Source of the DNA: JADFNO01 sp965369945
GTDB lineage: Bacteria; Planctomycetota; Phycisphaerae; Phycisphaerales; SM1A02
Assembly (NCBI GenBank): GCA_965369945.1
Contig: CBDUST010000087.1
Span: 1 to 14,431, forward strand
Length of the DNA stretch: 14,431 nt
Direction of reading: 5' to 3'
A program made the position numbers and the translations under genes. Below the pieces are notes generated by a model. It was given only the letters and a program-made list of their open reading frames with translations, did not search any database and was not told the origin of the DNA. Below, piece by piece: positions 6,803-14,430 of the stretch (position 1 is the first letter of the stretch; every line of letters begins with the position of its first letter).

Positions 6803-8669
6803 AACTGCCGATCTTCCTGCGCACAGCTTCCGCCTGCTGACCTAACCCAGCCTCTTCGAGGCGCTGCGCGTACATCTTGCCCACGCGATAGAAGTTGCTC
6901 TGTCGAAAGAACGGCCCGGCCATATCCTTCGGCTTCTTGATGCTTCTAAAGGCTCGCTCGTACAGCGTCAACATCGAACGACCCTGCCCGGCATCGCGAA
7001 GAATCTTCTCCGCTCGTCTCAATGCGGTAGTCACGACATGCCCGGCATTGGCGTAGCGAAAGATCACATCCTCATAGCATGCACCCGCCTTGGCCGGCTC
7101 GTTGCCGTTTTGCCACATCCGTGCCTGAGACATCCGAACTTGAGCAGCAAGATCATGGCGCTCGGGAAACAGGGAGAACGCCTTGTTCCAAAACGCGTTC
7201 TGCTCCTTGGTATCCTCAATACTCTCGATCATGGGCTGAAGGATGGTCAGGTAAAAATCCGGATACCGTGAGCCGCAAAGTCGATGTAGCACGGTCGCCC
7301 AATACTTCTTTTGTTTCAGCGTCAAGCGCCCGTTCTCGGCCAAGTCGCGCACCACCATCCAAGCAGGAGCGTACCCAGGCGAAAGGCGAAGCCCCGTCTC
7401 GATCAACGTGAGGATTCTCTGGACATCGATTTCGATAGTCGACGCTGCTTCAACTGCCCGATCTTCAACGAAGCCGCCTGCTGCTTGTCCATCAACTTCC
7501 GCCGGCTTGAGTAGGCGCAACGCAGCGTCAGTGTAAGCGGTGGCCGCTTGACGATCGGCGCGCGAAGTCTGAGCCAACTCTGCCAGCAGTGAAATGAAAC
7601 TGTCGGGAATTCCCCGACGAATTTGCGGATCGAGAACATTGCCGCGCACACCTTGATATTCAGCGTAGCGACCCATGTCGAAGTTCCACCAGGCGTTGCG
7701 GCCGCGCGTTTGGAGGAACCCCACCCAAGCATGGCTCACGGTGCTGGCCCGCCCCTGCGCATACGCCGTCGGCACACCAATCGATTTGCCCACGGACATC
7801 GCGTAGTACGCCTGATCCGCGCACACTCCACCATACCGAAGGATGTTCGGCAGGTTGAAGCCGGCCTGCGTCACCTTCTTCGGCTGACCCCGCCGGAAGT
7901 GATCCATGTCGTACTCGATATCGAAGAAGCGCCCGCCCACGATCGGATCGCCCGCATATCGACTCAGCGCCCATGTCATCTCCTGGATGCTGGCAGTCGT
8001 GTCCACTACATAGATCAGCAACTCCGCTGGAACTTCACGAATCCCAAAAAGCATGCGCTTCTCGTTGGCAACGAAGTAATCGAAGATCGCCAGGGCGTCG
8101 GGTGATTGCCCCGTATTTTCGTTCACACGACGTCGAAACGGATCTTCATGCACCACACAAATCGCTGCGGCAAGGTTGGCAAATTCATCGAGTTTCGCGC
8201 CTTGACGTTGACGTAATTTCTCAAACAGAGAATAGACCTTGGCCGGATCGTCGCGGTCGGGCTTGATGAGAAAAGCCAACGTTGAGCCGATTGCTTCGTT
8301 CTCTTGCAGATACTTCAGCAACTCCAGGCGAGTCGCTTCGTCCGCCTCCTTCAATTGCTCAACCAGTCGCAGCGCGAAGGCCGCATCGCGAAACAGGTCT
8401 TTGTCTTTGTGATCTGCTGAAGCGATTACCCGATCGAATTGCTCCTGGAGCGCCGCCTCGGCGTGCTCGAAGTCTCCGAACTGTTCAAGTACATTGAGCG
8501 CAGCGGTAATCTGTTCCCGGACTTGTTCAGCCAATTCATCGGCCGAAGCTCGGCACGTAACAGCGGTTGTCGCCGCGAAAACCACGATGGCTAAACATCG
8601 CGTGATGAATCTTCGTCTTGGAATCAGTGTAGCGATCAACTCGGTCAGACTCCTACCCGGAATCCGCAT
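6798..8669 (-). CDS. Exported transglutaminase-like domain protein
   Basis: This 623-residue protein has a transglutaminase-like (papain-fold) core. Cys283 in RYGGVCADQA, His313 in VSHAWV and Asp331 in NFDMGRY are spaced like the Cys-His-Asp triad, so peptidase or amidase activity is possible. The target is unknown. The N-terminus (about 1-43) is a signal peptide with PRRRFITR ahead of a hydrophobic core and an ASA cleavage site at 41-43. The RRxFI pattern fits a twin-arginine signal. Residues 44-260 are mostly helical, and residues 380-620 look like alpha-helical repeats of TPR type. ATG at 8669 lacks a clear ribosome binding site. A TTG at codon 11, preceded by AGGAG, is an alternative start that keeps the signal peptide. 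The stop codon lies inside a palindromic repeat. The gene follows the zinc-ribbon gene by 35 bases, a possible operon. Confidence 0.82.
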   Translation of the reverse strand: MRIPGRSLTELIATLIPRRRFITRCLAIVVFAATTAVTCRASADELAEQVREQITAALNVLEQFGDFEHAEAALQEQFDRVIASADHKDKDLFRDAAFALRLVEQLKEADEATRLELLKYLQENEAIGSTLAFLIKPDRDDPAKVYSLFEKLRQRQGAKLDEFANLAAAICVVHEDPFRRRVNENTGQSPDALAIFDYFVANEKRMLFGIREVPAELLIYVVDTTASIQEMTWALSRYAGDPIVGGRFFDIEYDMDHFRRGQPKKVTQAGFNLPNILRYGGVCADQAYYAMSVGKSIGVPTAYAQGRASTVSHAWVGFLQTRGRNAWWNFDMGRYAEYQGVRGNVLDPQIRRGIPDSFISLLAELAQTSRADRQAATAYTDAALRLLKPAEVDGQAAGGFVEDRAVEAASTIEIDVQRILTLIETGLRLSPGYAPAWMVVRDLAENGRLTLKQKKYWATVLHRLCGSRYPDFYLTILQPMIESIEDTKEQNAFWNKAFSLFPERHDLAAQVRMSQARMWQNGNEPAKAGACYEDVIFRYANAGHVVTTALRRAEKILRDAGQGRSMLTLYERAFRSIKKPKDMAGPFFRQSNFYRVGKMYAQRLEEAGLGQQAEAVRRKIGSS

Positions 8670-8704
8670 CGGTCGGTGTCGGGGTTGAGGCTTATCAAGG
8701 ATAC

Positions 8705-9271
8705 TTACCGTATTCCCCCAGTGTCATACCCCTGATCAACATCCCAAAGGAGATAACCATTCCCGGGCCAACGGCGTTTCCGAGCAAACGAAGCCTGTCC
8801 ACTAGCAGCCTGAGCTTCAGCCTCCTTGCGGAAGGCAGCTTCATCTGCGAGCAACCACCCCTCACTTGCTATGGACCCGGCAATCCAGGCGATCAGTGCG
8901 AAAACAACGAATCGGCGCGCCATCGCCCAGGTAAATCGGTACGGCGCCGGCTCGGTCATGGGTTTCCCGCATTCCTGGCAAGTGCTGCCGCCGGACGGAG
9001 CGACCGGATACCCGCAAGATGGGCACAGCCCGTTCCTAAAACGGCGTCGCCGCGCCGCACGGCCATAAGCCTCCGGCAAGTCAGAAAGAGCAACCGCAGG
9101 CGCCAATGGAATCAGCATCAACAGCGCGAACAACGCAGAAGGGACCACTTTGTACAGATCAAATCCAAACCCGAGTAGCCGTGTTCGTGCCAGCGAGTAC
9201 ATGACCAGGACGTGTCCAGCAATCAGTAGCACGAAGACAGCCCGGAAGATGTTGGTCCACGACACCGGCAC
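8705..9271 (-). CDS. Small membrane protein with a zinc ribbon
   Basis: The 188-residue protein has two hydrophobic segments near the N-terminus (about 8-27 and 43-62). A basic stretch (RRRRFR, 74-79) follows, then a zinc-ribbon-like loop with Cys83, Cys86, Cys98 and Cys101 (CPSCGY then CQECG), and a third transmembrane segment (about 118-136). The last 50 residues are polar and probably on the far side of the membrane. Four cysteines in two CxxC pairs strongly suggest one structural zinc ion. I know of many similar CxxCGY/CxECG membrane proteins in planctomycete genomes but of no assigned function. The gene is 35 bases upstream of the transglutaminase-like gene on the same strand, so the two may be co-transcribed. 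Confidence 0.75.
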   Translation of the reverse strand: MPVSWTNIFRAVFVLLIAGHVLVMYSLARTRLLGFGFDLYKVVPSALFALLMLIPLAPAVALSDLPEAYGRAARRRRFRNGLCPSCGYPVAPSGGSTCQECGKPMTEPAPYRFTWAMARRFVVFALIAWIAGSIASEGWLLADEAAFRKEAEAQAASGQASFARKRRWPGNGYLLWDVDQGYDTGGIR

Positions 9272-9330
9272 GAAAGATCATTGTACTGAACAAGATGATG
9301 AAACACCACGGCACCGTGTCTGAGGAGGCT

Positions 9331-9441
9331 CTGTCTGACGGATCAACAGGTTGCTCTCAATGCTTGGTGGGACGGGCTTCCAGCCCGTCCGCTTCACTCT
9401 TCCAGACAGGCAGCATACCCGTCCCACGATTCGTCAGACAG
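9331..9441. repeat. Cluster of nested inverted repeats
   Basis: Three palindromes are nested in the gap between the UbiD-family and zinc-ribbon genes. The outer pair is CTGTCTGACG (9331-9340) with its exact complement at 9432-9441. The middle pair is GTGGGACGGG (9367-9376) with its complement at 9418-9427. An inner hairpin, GGACGGGCT-TCC-AGCCCGTCC, occupies 9370-9390 and shares bases with the left middle arm, so the middle and inner folds exclude one another. The arrangement resembles a REP/MITE-like element or its remains. It may also act as a terminator after the UbiD-family gene. Confidence 0.7.
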
Positions 9442-9458
9442 AACCGAGGGCAATCAAA

Positions 9459-11477
9459 TCAAGATAGACCGTAGTCCCCCTGTCGATCATCCACGCGCTT
9501 CTTGATCTCATCGCACATTTCAAGAAACGGCGGATACTCGCGCACCGGCTCATCGTTGCGCTCATCACCAGGCAGCTTCTTCGTCGCATCAAAGCCAACA
9601 CGATGATCGCGCGCGATCATATCTCGGCCGGGATCGGTGTTCGCACAGAAGTGAAACAGCAACTGCTCCCAATCGCCAACGTTGATTGAGTCGTCAACTG
9701 CGATAACCCAATCAGCGTCGCACGCTTGCCAAACCGTCTCAATCGCCGCGATTCCCTGTCCCGGCAGCGTCTTGTTGACCGCAACAAACACACATCGCCC
9801 ACGCCCAAACTCGGGTGCGGCCGCGTCGACAATCCCAGCCTGTCCAATGGCCTTGGTGATATCAACGGCGAGCTGCGACGAGTCACGCCGACGCGATCCC
9901 CGCCCCACCGCCACGCCGCGCACTTCTTCGCCAGGCCAGGCGAGCGTGGCGTCAATTCCGAGCTTGTGCCCAGCTCCCAGGCGCGGCGCAGCATGATCCA
10001 GAATATCCAATGGGCCGTTGACCAATTCAATATCACGTTTGAAGTCGCAGTTGTCGAAGATCGCCCGCAGCACTGCTAACTCATCATGCACGTTCACATC
10101 GCCGTCAACAACAATCACAAACTTCGTCCACGACATTTGGCCCGCACCCCACACCGCGTGCATGACACGCCGAGCTTGCAGCGGATACGCCTTGTTGATC
10201 TTGATGAACGCGCAGTTATGAAAGCAACCGAAGCGCGGCAAATGGTAGTCCTCGATATCGGGAATGATCGTTTGCAAGAGCGGCAGGAAAATGCGCTCGG
10301 TCGCCTTACCGAGGTAGTAATCTTCTTGTGGCGGAGGACCGACGATTGTCGCCGGGAAAACCGCGTTACGACGATGGGTGATCGCAGTAACATCCATAAT
10401 CGGATAGCGGTCCGGCATCGAGTAGTACCCGGTGTGATCGCCGAACGGACCTTCCAGGATCGCGCCGGGTCCGAGCGGATCGCCATGCCGTGGATGAAAG
10501 CCGATGTCGCCGCAATCAGTGGAGACATAGCCTTCGATCACAATCTCGCTGTTTGCGGGCACCCAAAGCGGCACGGTCTTAGCGCGAACCAGCGGTATAC
10601 CACGGCCGTTGAGAAATCCCGCCATCAACAATTCGCTCATACCTGGTGGCAATGGCGCTGTCGCTGCATACGGCAACACCGATTCACCACCAAAGCAGAT
10701 CGCGATCGGCATGGGCTTGCCTTTTTGTTTCCACGACCGCCAGTGCGCCGCGCCGTCATGATGAACGTGCCAGTGCATTCCCAGATGCGTCGCGTCAATC
10801 AGCGGTGCGCGATACATGCCGATGTTGTGACTAGTCGGCTTGGCAGCACCTTCATCATCCGCGTGGATCGTGTGCATGCCTGCGAAAGTGATGTACCGCC
10901 CTTCACCCCCAGCCGTTCCCGCTTGCTGGGCGTTCATTGCAAAGCCGACTGCCGCCGGATCACCATCTAAAGGCCAACACTTGATCATCGGCAAGCGCCG
11001 TAGATCAACTTCGCCGCGCTCGGTCAGGCGAACAACGTCTTGACAAACACCGTTCCGCACACGCTTTGGTGGTATGCGCAGTAGCGGCAGAAACATTTTC
11101 GCTTTGCTGAGCAGATCCATCAGTGATCGAGGCGGCTGCGGTTTGGTGAGCGCGGCGATGCGCTGGGCGATCGAGTCGAATCCATCTGGTCCAGCGCATC
11201 GAAGCGCCATCTCAGTTCGGCGGTACGAGCCGAAGACGTTGATCGCCAACGGAAAATCACAGCCCTCCACGTTCTCAAAGAGCAGCGCCTTACCCCCCTG
11301 CTCGCAGTGATCAGGATCGAACGATTCCGCCGCAGGACTCGCGGTCGGACACGGCAACTTGCTCTGACGATCGGCAAGCTCGCTGATCTCGAGGATCGGC
11401 GAGACCGTCGCCTTGATGCGATGCAGCTCGCCCGCCTGATCCAGCTCGTCGAGAAAATCTTGGAACGTGCGAGACAT
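9459..11477 (-). CDS. UbiD-family prenylated-FMN decarboxylase
   Basis: UbiD-family enzymes reversibly decarboxylate aromatic or alpha,beta-unsaturated acids using prenylated FMN made by UbiX. The 672-residue protein spans the whole family fold. Residues 218-240 (NIGMYRAP through GMHWHVHH) carry the Asn and His expected to bind the Mn2+/phosphate site, and Glu282 in PPGMSELLMAG is the likely third ligand. Residues 307-317 (PANSEIVIEGY) and 342-352 (EGPFGDHTGYY) hold the conserved acidic residues and glycine loop of the active site. It is longer than E. coli UbiD (about 500 residues). There is no strong Shine-Dalgarno before ATG 11477. Planctomycetes generally make menaquinone, so a menaquinone-pathway or aromatic-acid substrate is more likely than the ubiquinone precursor; this is inference. 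No ubiX is seen. The gene is divergent from the ABC exporter. Confidence 0.9.
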   Translation of the reverse strand: MSRTFQDFLDELDQAGELHRIKATVSPILEISELADRQSKLPCPTASPAAESFDPDHCEQGGKALLFENVEGCDFPLAINVFGSYRRTEMALRCAGPDGFDSIAQRIAALTKPQPPRSLMDLLSKAKMFLPLLRIPPKRVRNGVCQDVVRLTERGEVDLRRLPMIKCWPLDGDPAAVGFAMNAQQAGTAGGEGRYITFAGMHTIHADDEGAAKPTSHNIGMYRAPLIDATHLGMHWHVHHDGAAHWRSWKQKGKPMPIAICFGGESVLPYAATAPLPPGMSELLMAGFLNGRGIPLVRAKTVPLWVPANSEIVIEGYVSTDCGDIGFHPRHGDPLGPGAILEGPFGDHTGYYSMPDRYPIMDVTAITHRRNAVFPATIVGPPPQEDYYLGKATERIFLPLLQTIIPDIEDYHLPRFGCFHNCAFIKINKAYPLQARRVMHAVWGAGQMSWTKFVIVVDGDVNVHDELAVLRAIFDNCDFKRDIELVNGPLDILDHAAPRLGAGHKLGIDATLAWPGEEVRGVAVGRGSRRRDSSQLAVDITKAIGQAGIVDAAAPEFGRGRCVFVAVNKTLPGQGIAAIETVWQACDADWVIAVDDSINVGDWEQLLFHFCANTDPGRDMIARDHRVGFDATKKLPGDERNDEPVREYPPFLEMCDEIKKRVDDRQGDYGLS

Positions 11478-11576
11478 CGCCGAAAAGCATACTCGGCCGT
11501 GCCGATCGAGGCTGGCCTGTGTTCTGACGGAGCGTGGATCAATCGGCCGCGTGTGAAATGGTGACCGCGCTTTCCC

Positions 11577-11585
11577 TGATAAGAT
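11577..11585 (+). promoter_or_regulatory. Possible extended -10 promoter for the ABC operon
   Basis: TGATAAGAT combines a TGn extension with a 4/6 match to TATAAT, 36 bases before the TTG start of the ABC ATPase gene. No convincing -35 hexamer lies upstream. It is in the 144-base divergent gap with the UbiD-family gene. Confidence 0.25.
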
Positions 11586-11621
11586 CGCAGAGCGGACACA
11601 CCTGGGGCTGGAGCAGCAGAT

Positions 11622-12614
11622 TTGGACGGTTCAAACGGCCAGTACGCAATTGATCTTCATCATGTAGAGAAGGTCTACAAAGGCAAGGTCCATGCGCTGC
11701 GCGGGATCGAGATGCGCGTACATCGGGGCGAGATCTTCGGGCTGCTCGGCCCCAACGGCGCGGGCAAGACCACGTTGGTCAAGATCATGATGACGGTGGT
11801 CAGGCCGACCAAAGCTCGCGGCACGGTGCTCGGTCAACCCATCGGGCACAAGCCCACCCTTGCTCGGGTTGGCTACCTGCCGGAGCATCATCGCTTTCCT
11901 TCATATCTCACCGGCCGTCAAGTACTCGAGTTTTATGCGGCGCTGGCGAAAGTGGATCGCAAGACGCGCAAGAAGCGAGCCTTGTCGTTACTCGATCTGG
12001 TCGGTATGAAGGAATGGGCCGACAAGAAAATCGGGGCGTATTCTAAAGGCATGATGCAGCGTGTAGGTCTAGCTCAAGCGTTGATGAACGAGCCGGACTT
12101 GATTGTTCTTGACGAACCGACCGATGGCGTCGATCCAGTCGGTCGGCGTGAGATTCGCGATGTGCTGCTGCATCTTAAGAAACGGAACAAGACAATCTTC
12201 CTCAACAGCCATCTTCTGAGCGAACTGGAGATGGTTTGCGATCGTGTTGCGATACTCGTCCAGGGAAATGTAGCCACGCAAGGAACGATCGACGAACTGA
12301 CGGCTGAGAGTCAACGGTATGAGATTATGATCGAGGGTTCTGCACCACAGTGGACGAGCGAGTATGACGAACTGCGCTCCCAATCGGGGTCAGACGGTCA
12401 GACGTTGCTTGTCAGGCGCGGCTCCGACCCGACACAAGTGCAAGCGATAATCGATCGGCTTCGAAGCGACGGCCGAACGATCTTGTCAATCAAGCCGGTG
12501 CGTGAGAGTTTGGAGGACCTGTTCATGCGCGCGGTGACGGATCCGGAGACAGGCAAGACGCTGGCACCCGGCGCTACATCGAGCGGGAACGATTCGAAGG
12601 TGGCTGGGGCATGA
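11622..12614 (+). CDS. ABC transporter ATP-binding protein (ABC-2 exporter type)
   Basis: This 330-residue ATPase would power the permease encoded directly downstream. Residues 43-50 (GPNGAGKT) are Walker A and Glu88 (LPEHH) takes the Q-loop position, a substitution common in ABC-2 exporters. YSKGM (140-144) is the signature motif, LIVLDEPTDGVD (160-171) covers Walker B and the D-loop, and His197 (NSH) is the switch histidine. A C-terminal domain of about 110 residues follows, as in drug and gliding-type exporters. The start is TTG, with CTGGAG 8 bases upstream; the next in-frame ATG (codon 31) would cut into the first strands before Walker A, so TTG is preferred. The stop overlaps the permease start as ATGA, which indicates translational coupling. 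All catalytic motifs are intact. The substrate is unknown. Confidence 0.92.
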   Translation: MDGSNGQYAIDLHHVEKVYKGKVHALRGIEMRVHRGEIFGLLGPNGAGKTTLVKIMMTVVRPTKARGTVLGQPIGHKPTLARVGYLPEHHRFPSYLTGRQVLEFYAALAKVDRKTRKKRALSLLDLVGMKEWADKKIGAYSKGMMQRVGLAQALMNEPDLIVLDEPTDGVDPVGRREIRDVLLHLKKRNKTIFLNSHLLSELEMVCDRVAILVQGNVATQGTIDELTAESQRYEIMIEGSAPQWTSEYDELRSQSGSDGQTLLVRRGSDPTQVQAIIDRLRSDGRTILSIKPVRESLEDLFMRAVTDPETGKTLAPGATSSGNDSKVAGA

Positions 12615-13747
12615 GATTGTTCGGCGTCATGCTCATGGATTCTTACCGGGAACTGAACAGCAAGAAGTTGTTCTGGGTGATTCTGGCCATGTCCGCGATG
12701 GTCGTACTCACGTATGGCTCGATCGGTTTTGACGAGACGGGCATGTCGATGTTGTTTGGGTTGACCCACGTCGACAACCCGATGCTCACCGACGGCAGCT
12801 TCCTAGCGTCGCTGATCTATCGATCAATTTTCGCGACATTCATGGTCGGGATTTGGCTCGCTTGGATCGCAACGATCCTCGCGCTTGTCTCAACCACTAC
12901 AGTCTTCCCTGATTTCGTTAGCGGCGGGGCGATCGACATCATGCTGTCCAAGCCGATCCGTCGAGTGACGTTGTTTCTCATGAAGTTTGTCGCAAGTCTG
13001 CTGTTTGTATTGCTACAAGTTACGATCTTTTGTGTCGGCGTTTTCCTGTGTATGGGGATTCGCCTTGGTGACTGGGAATGGAAAATCTTCGCAGCCATTC
13101 CGGTCGTGACGCTCTTTTTTAGTTATCTATTTTCAGTCAACGTACTGTTCGGCATATGGACGAGATCGGCCCTGGCCGCACTGCTGATCACCATGGTGCT
13201 CTGGACTTCGTTGTGGAGCATAAATTCGGCGGAGGGAATCCTCAGTCTGGTACGCATGGAAATAATCGTGGGGGTCGAACATGAGGACGAGGCGATCGCA
13301 AGGCTGGAAGAATCGCAGGCGGCTCTTGAAGAAACTGAAATCGAACAGAACGCGCCGGCACGCCAGCGCATCGGTACGGACCTCGCGCTCAGGCGAAGTG
13401 AGCGCGACAGTACGCTGGAATTGATCGGAAAGATCGATAACTGGTATAAACCGATCCGCGCCGCACGAACCGTCATGCCCAAGACGGCCGAGACGATCGC
13501 ACTACTGGATCGCTGGTTGCGTCGCGATACCGATGTCAATCTGATGGACATATTGCAGGGGAAGGTGACCGGCGATGAGTTAAGCGGATTCAGCGTCACC
13601 AATACAAGCGACGAACGAGAGGCCCAGCGTCGAATTCAGCAAGAGTACGACGCCAAATCGGAGGTCTTTCTGATTGGCTCGTCGTTGGCATTCGAAGTGT
13701 TGGTCTTGTCGCTCGCCTGCTGGATTTTCGTGCGCCGCGACTACTGA
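12611..13747 (+). CDS. ABC-2 type transporter permease with large soluble insert
   Basis: The 378-residue membrane protein pairs with the ATPase upstream. Hydrophobic segments lie at about 19-40, 69-98, 119-150, 157-183, 187-206 and 351-374, giving six likely helices. The segment SGGAIDIMLSKPIRR (104-118) is typical of the cytoplasmic loop of ABC-2 permeases. Between helices 5 and 6 there is a soluble stretch of about 140 residues (212-350), rich in Glu, Arg and Ala and with coiled-coil character at 224-270. If the N-terminus is cytoplasmic, this part is outside the inner membrane. The start ATG overlaps the ATPase stop. At the 3' end the last codon and stop overlap the proC stop region by 7 bases, and no terminator lies between them. 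The exporter class is clear, the cargo is not. Confidence 0.85.
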   Translation: MRLFGVMLMDSYRELNSKKLFWVILAMSAMVVLTYGSIGFDETGMSMLFGLTHVDNPMLTDGSFLASLIYRSIFATFMVGIWLAWIATILALVSTTTVFPDFVSGGAIDIMLSKPIRRVTLFLMKFVASLLFVLLQVTIFCVGVFLCMGIRLGDWEWKIFAAIPVVTLFFSYLFSVNVLFGIWTRSALAALLITMVLWTSLWSINSAEGILSLVRMEIIVGVEHEDEAIARLEESQAALEETEIEQNAPARQRIGTDLALRRSERDSTLELIGKIDNWYKPIRAARTVMPKTAETIALLDRWLRRDTDVNLMDILQGKVTGDELSGFSVTNTSDEREAQRRIQQEYDAKSEVFLIGSSLAFEVLVLSLACWIFVRRDY

Positions 13748-14430
13748 TCCAACTCGACGCCACGATCGCGCGCCGATTTGATCGCATCACGAACCACTGA
13801 AGGCAAATCGTGCTTGAGCATCACTTCGAGCGCCGCTTGGGTTGTTCCGCCTGGACTGGTCACCGCTTGGCGCAGATCAGCCGCCTCCTCGTCCGCCTCA
13901 ACGAGCAGTTTTCCAGCACCGCAGATCGTCTGATTCACAAGCAACTGCGCGGTCGCTTGATCCATCCCAAGTTCGACGGATGCCTGTTGCATCGCCTCGG
14001 CCAGGAGAAACACATAGGCAGGACCCGATCCGCTCACGGCCGTGACGGCGTGCATCAATGACTCGTCTACTGTCGTCGTTTGTCCAAGCGAGTCAAAGAT
14101 CGCAACGGCCAACGCTTCATCACCTGCTTTGGCGCCTTGTCCCAACGCGATCGCCGTCATGCCGGCGCCAATGCGGCATGGCGTATTGGGCATTACGCGC
14201 ACGATACGAGCATGTTCTCCGAGCGCCGCGCGAATGACTCGACTACTCAAACCGGCCATGATCGAAATCACGACCTTCGGCTCAGGCAACGGTCCAATCA
14301 CGGTTGCGATGTTGGTAGAAACCTGCGGGGTACTCTTAAAGACCATAGGGCTGGGATTATTTTTGACATAGCCAAACACCGATCCAAAGTCACAAAAGAA
14401 GCCCAATCTCTTTTTATAGGAGACAAAGAA
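13741..14430 (-). CDS. proC: Pyrroline-5-carboxylate reductase, 5' part missing or replaced
   Basis: ProC reduces 1-pyrroline-5-carboxylate to proline with NAD(P)H, the last step of proline synthesis. About 195 residues match the family, from PQVSTNIATVI and VVISIMAGL through VRVMPNTP, AVSGSGPAYVF and the signature VTSPGGTT to the C-terminus. ProC normally has about 270 residues, starting with a Rossmann GxGxM loop. Here some 70-75 N-terminal residues, including that loop, are absent. Upstream of Pro-Gln (14323-14328) the frame stays open to the window edge (TTG at 14406 is a possible start) but encodes an unrelated sequence (KNNPSPMVFKST) in DNA of about 39% G+C. As seen it could not bind NAD(P)H. 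A rearranged or disrupted gene, or a chimeric assembly end, fits best. The stop overlaps the convergent permease gene. Confidence 0.85.
   Translation of the reverse strand, partial: FFVSYKKRLGFFCDFGSVFGYVKNNPSPMVFKSTPQVSTNIATVIGPLPEPKVVISIMAGLSSRVIRAALGEHARIVRVMPNTPCRIGAGMTAIALGQGAKAGDEALAVAIFDSLGQTTTVDESLMHAVTAVSGSGPAYVFLLAEAMQQASVELGMDQATAQLLVNQTICGAGKLLVEADEEAADLRQAVTSPGGTTQAALEVMLKHDLPSVVRDAIKSARDRGVELDQ

Noticed and set aside
10086..10970. A 294-codon open frame on the plus strand
   Set aside because: It lies wholly opposite the UbiD-family gene, whose protein is clearly conserved. The translated product is rich in His and Arg without a domain, as expected for an antisense shadow of a GC-rich gene.
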